A stretch of 64,000 nucleotides of DNA from Streptomyces pilosus (GTDB lineage Bacteria > Actinomycetota > Actinomycetes > Streptomycetales > Streptomycetaceae): assembly GCF_014649835.1 (NCBI RefSeq), contig NZ_BMTU01000011.1, positions 62,001-126,000 on the forward strand, read 5' to 3'. The notes beneath the pieces are model-generated. The model searched no databases and had not been told where the DNA came from. It worked only from the letters and a program-made list of their open reading frames with translations. Shown piece after piece: positions 63,151 through 64,000 of the stretch. A program made the position numbers and the translations under genes. The stretch's first letter is position 1; every line of letters starts with the position of its first letter.

Positions 63151-63334
63151 GATCGTCCTTCGTTGTGTCGGTAAGGGAGGGCTTGCGACGGGGCTGCGCC
63201 CGTGGTCAGAGCCTACCGGCGCTGCCGATTCCTCAGCGAACCCATATACGGTACGGGGCACACGCAGGCGGTCGGCTCACCGCACGCTCGCACGCGTACC
63301 GGCCGGCACACGAGACGCATGAGGAGAGAACCCG

Positions 63335-64000
63335 GTGGTCAGCCAGGAACAGCGGCGGCGTCAGCTCGCCCGGGAGAAGTTCTTGCGGCAGCAGCAGCGG
63401 CGCACCGAGGCGCGCCGCAAGTCGCGGACGCGCAACTCGGTGATCGCGGCCGTGCTCGGTGTGGTCCTCGTGGGCGGCCTCGGCCTGTACACGACCGGGG
63501 CGCTCGAGGGGGACGACGACAAGAGCAACGCGAACGCGGAGGCCACGCCCAGCACGCCGCCGACCAGCAAGGCTCCGGACCCGTGCGACAAGCCCGCCGA
63601 GGGCGCGGTCAAGTCGCAGACGTGGAAGAAGGAGCCGGCCCTGTCGATCGACAAGTCGGCGAAGTACACCATGAAGCTGGACACCACCTGCGGGGCGATC
63701 GACGTGGCGCTGAAGGCGTCGGCGGCGCCGCACACCGTCAACTCCTTCGCGTTCCTCGCGGACAAGGGCTACCTCGACCACACCAAGTGCCACCGGCTCA
63801 CCACCAACGGCATCTACGTGCTGCAGTGCGGTGACCCGACGGGCACCGGCACCGGCGGCCCCGGGTACACCATCCCGGACGAGAACCTGAAGGACGCGAG
63901 CCTGAAGGACAACACCTACCCGGCGGGCACGGTCGCGATGGCCAACACCGGGCAGAAGAACAGTGGTGGCAGCCAGTTCTTCCTGGTCTACCAGGACAGT
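63335..64000 (+). CDS. Cyclophilin-type peptidyl-prolyl isomerase, membrane-anchored (3'-truncated by window)
   Basis: The first 222 codons of a gene running off the window. GTG 63335 follows GAGGAG by 8 nt. A basic, Gln/Arg-rich cytoplasmic head (1-40) leads to one transmembrane helix (about 42-62), an acidic Thr/Pro linker, then a cyclophilin domain from about 100: YTMKLDTTCGAIDVAL, VNSFAFLADKGYLD, CHRLTT, LQCGDPTGTGTGGPGY, PAGTVAMANTG and GGSQFFLVYQD. The RVIPG-type catalytic motif reads CHRLTT, with the catalytic Arg kept. It probably helps fold proteins outside the membrane. Confidence 0.92.
   Translation, partial: MVSQEQRRRQLAREKFLRQQQRRTEARRKSRTRNSVIAAVLGVVLVGGLGLYTTGALEGDDDKSNANAEATPSTPPTSKAPDPCDKPAEGAVKSQTWKKEPALSIDKSAKYTMKLDTTCGAIDVALKASAAPHTVNSFAFLADKGYLDHTKCHRLTTNGIYVLQCGDPTGTGTGGPGYTIPDENLKDASLKDNTYPAGTVAMANTGQKNSGGSQFFLVYQDS

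Overview
The window is very GC-rich, strongly third-position-GC-biased actinobacterial chromosome, and the gene content says Streptomyces: bldD, an sIHF-type nucleoid protein, a PriA without helicase motifs, GTG starts throughout and many 1-4 bp start/stop overlaps. As far as I remember the gene order, it matches a conserved core segment of the S. coelicolor chromosome running from a GH18 chitinase through guaB1, metK, the pyr operon, bldD, the aro genes, alaS and hisS. I see no phage, insertion sequence, CRISPR array, tRNA or rRNA.

Left part (1-23 kb), accessory and metabolic. A secreted GH18 chitinase has the paired direct-repeat promoter typical of chitinase control. It is followed by an NmrA-like oxidoreductase, a divergent ROK regulator/MFS pair, a thioesterase, a uracil/xanthine permease, a membrane-anchored GH6 enzyme and a DUF5995 protein. 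Next come a two-gene lysine catabolic operon (davA-davB type: nitrilase-family amidase plus FAD lysine 2-monooxygenase), an MFS exporter, a Pro-rich membrane protein coupled to a polysaccharide deacetylase/GT2 fusion, and an amino-acid permease with an Lrp/AsnC regulator. GuaB1 (probably a GMP reductase), an RNase Sa-like lipoprotein coupled to a barstar inhibitor, and a SorC-type regulator close this part.

Middle (23-45 kb), minus-strand housekeeping: rpe, rsmB and fmt; a small plus-strand HTH gene; then priA, metK, coaBC, rpoZ, gmk and mihF. The complete pyrimidine cluster follows in transcription order pyrR-pyrB-pyrC-(PH-like membrane protein)-carA-carB-pyrD-pyrF. Its leader carries a PyrR-type RNA motif next to the pyrR ribosome-binding site. 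Divergent from pyrR is bldD, with GTAAC/GTTAC repeats over its promoter and a perfect palindromic terminator.

Right part (45-64 kb): nusB, efp, a degenerate M24 peptidase homologue, a P-loop protein, aroB/aroK/aroC/aroE, mltG, ruvX, alaS and two small membrane-associated proteins. Then rpsD, rarA, a VKOR-family protein, hisS and an MBL-fold hydrolase, and finally a divergent cyclophilin-type isomerase cut by the window end.

The most interesting signals are these: phased CNTTGC repeats upstream of both the lysine-degradation operon and the permease-Lrp operon, suggesting one amino-acid regulon; the lipoprotein RNase/barstar pair, which lacks the usual disulfide cysteines; the M24 homologue with altered metal ligands; and the uncharacterised membrane protein translationally tied into the pyr operon.
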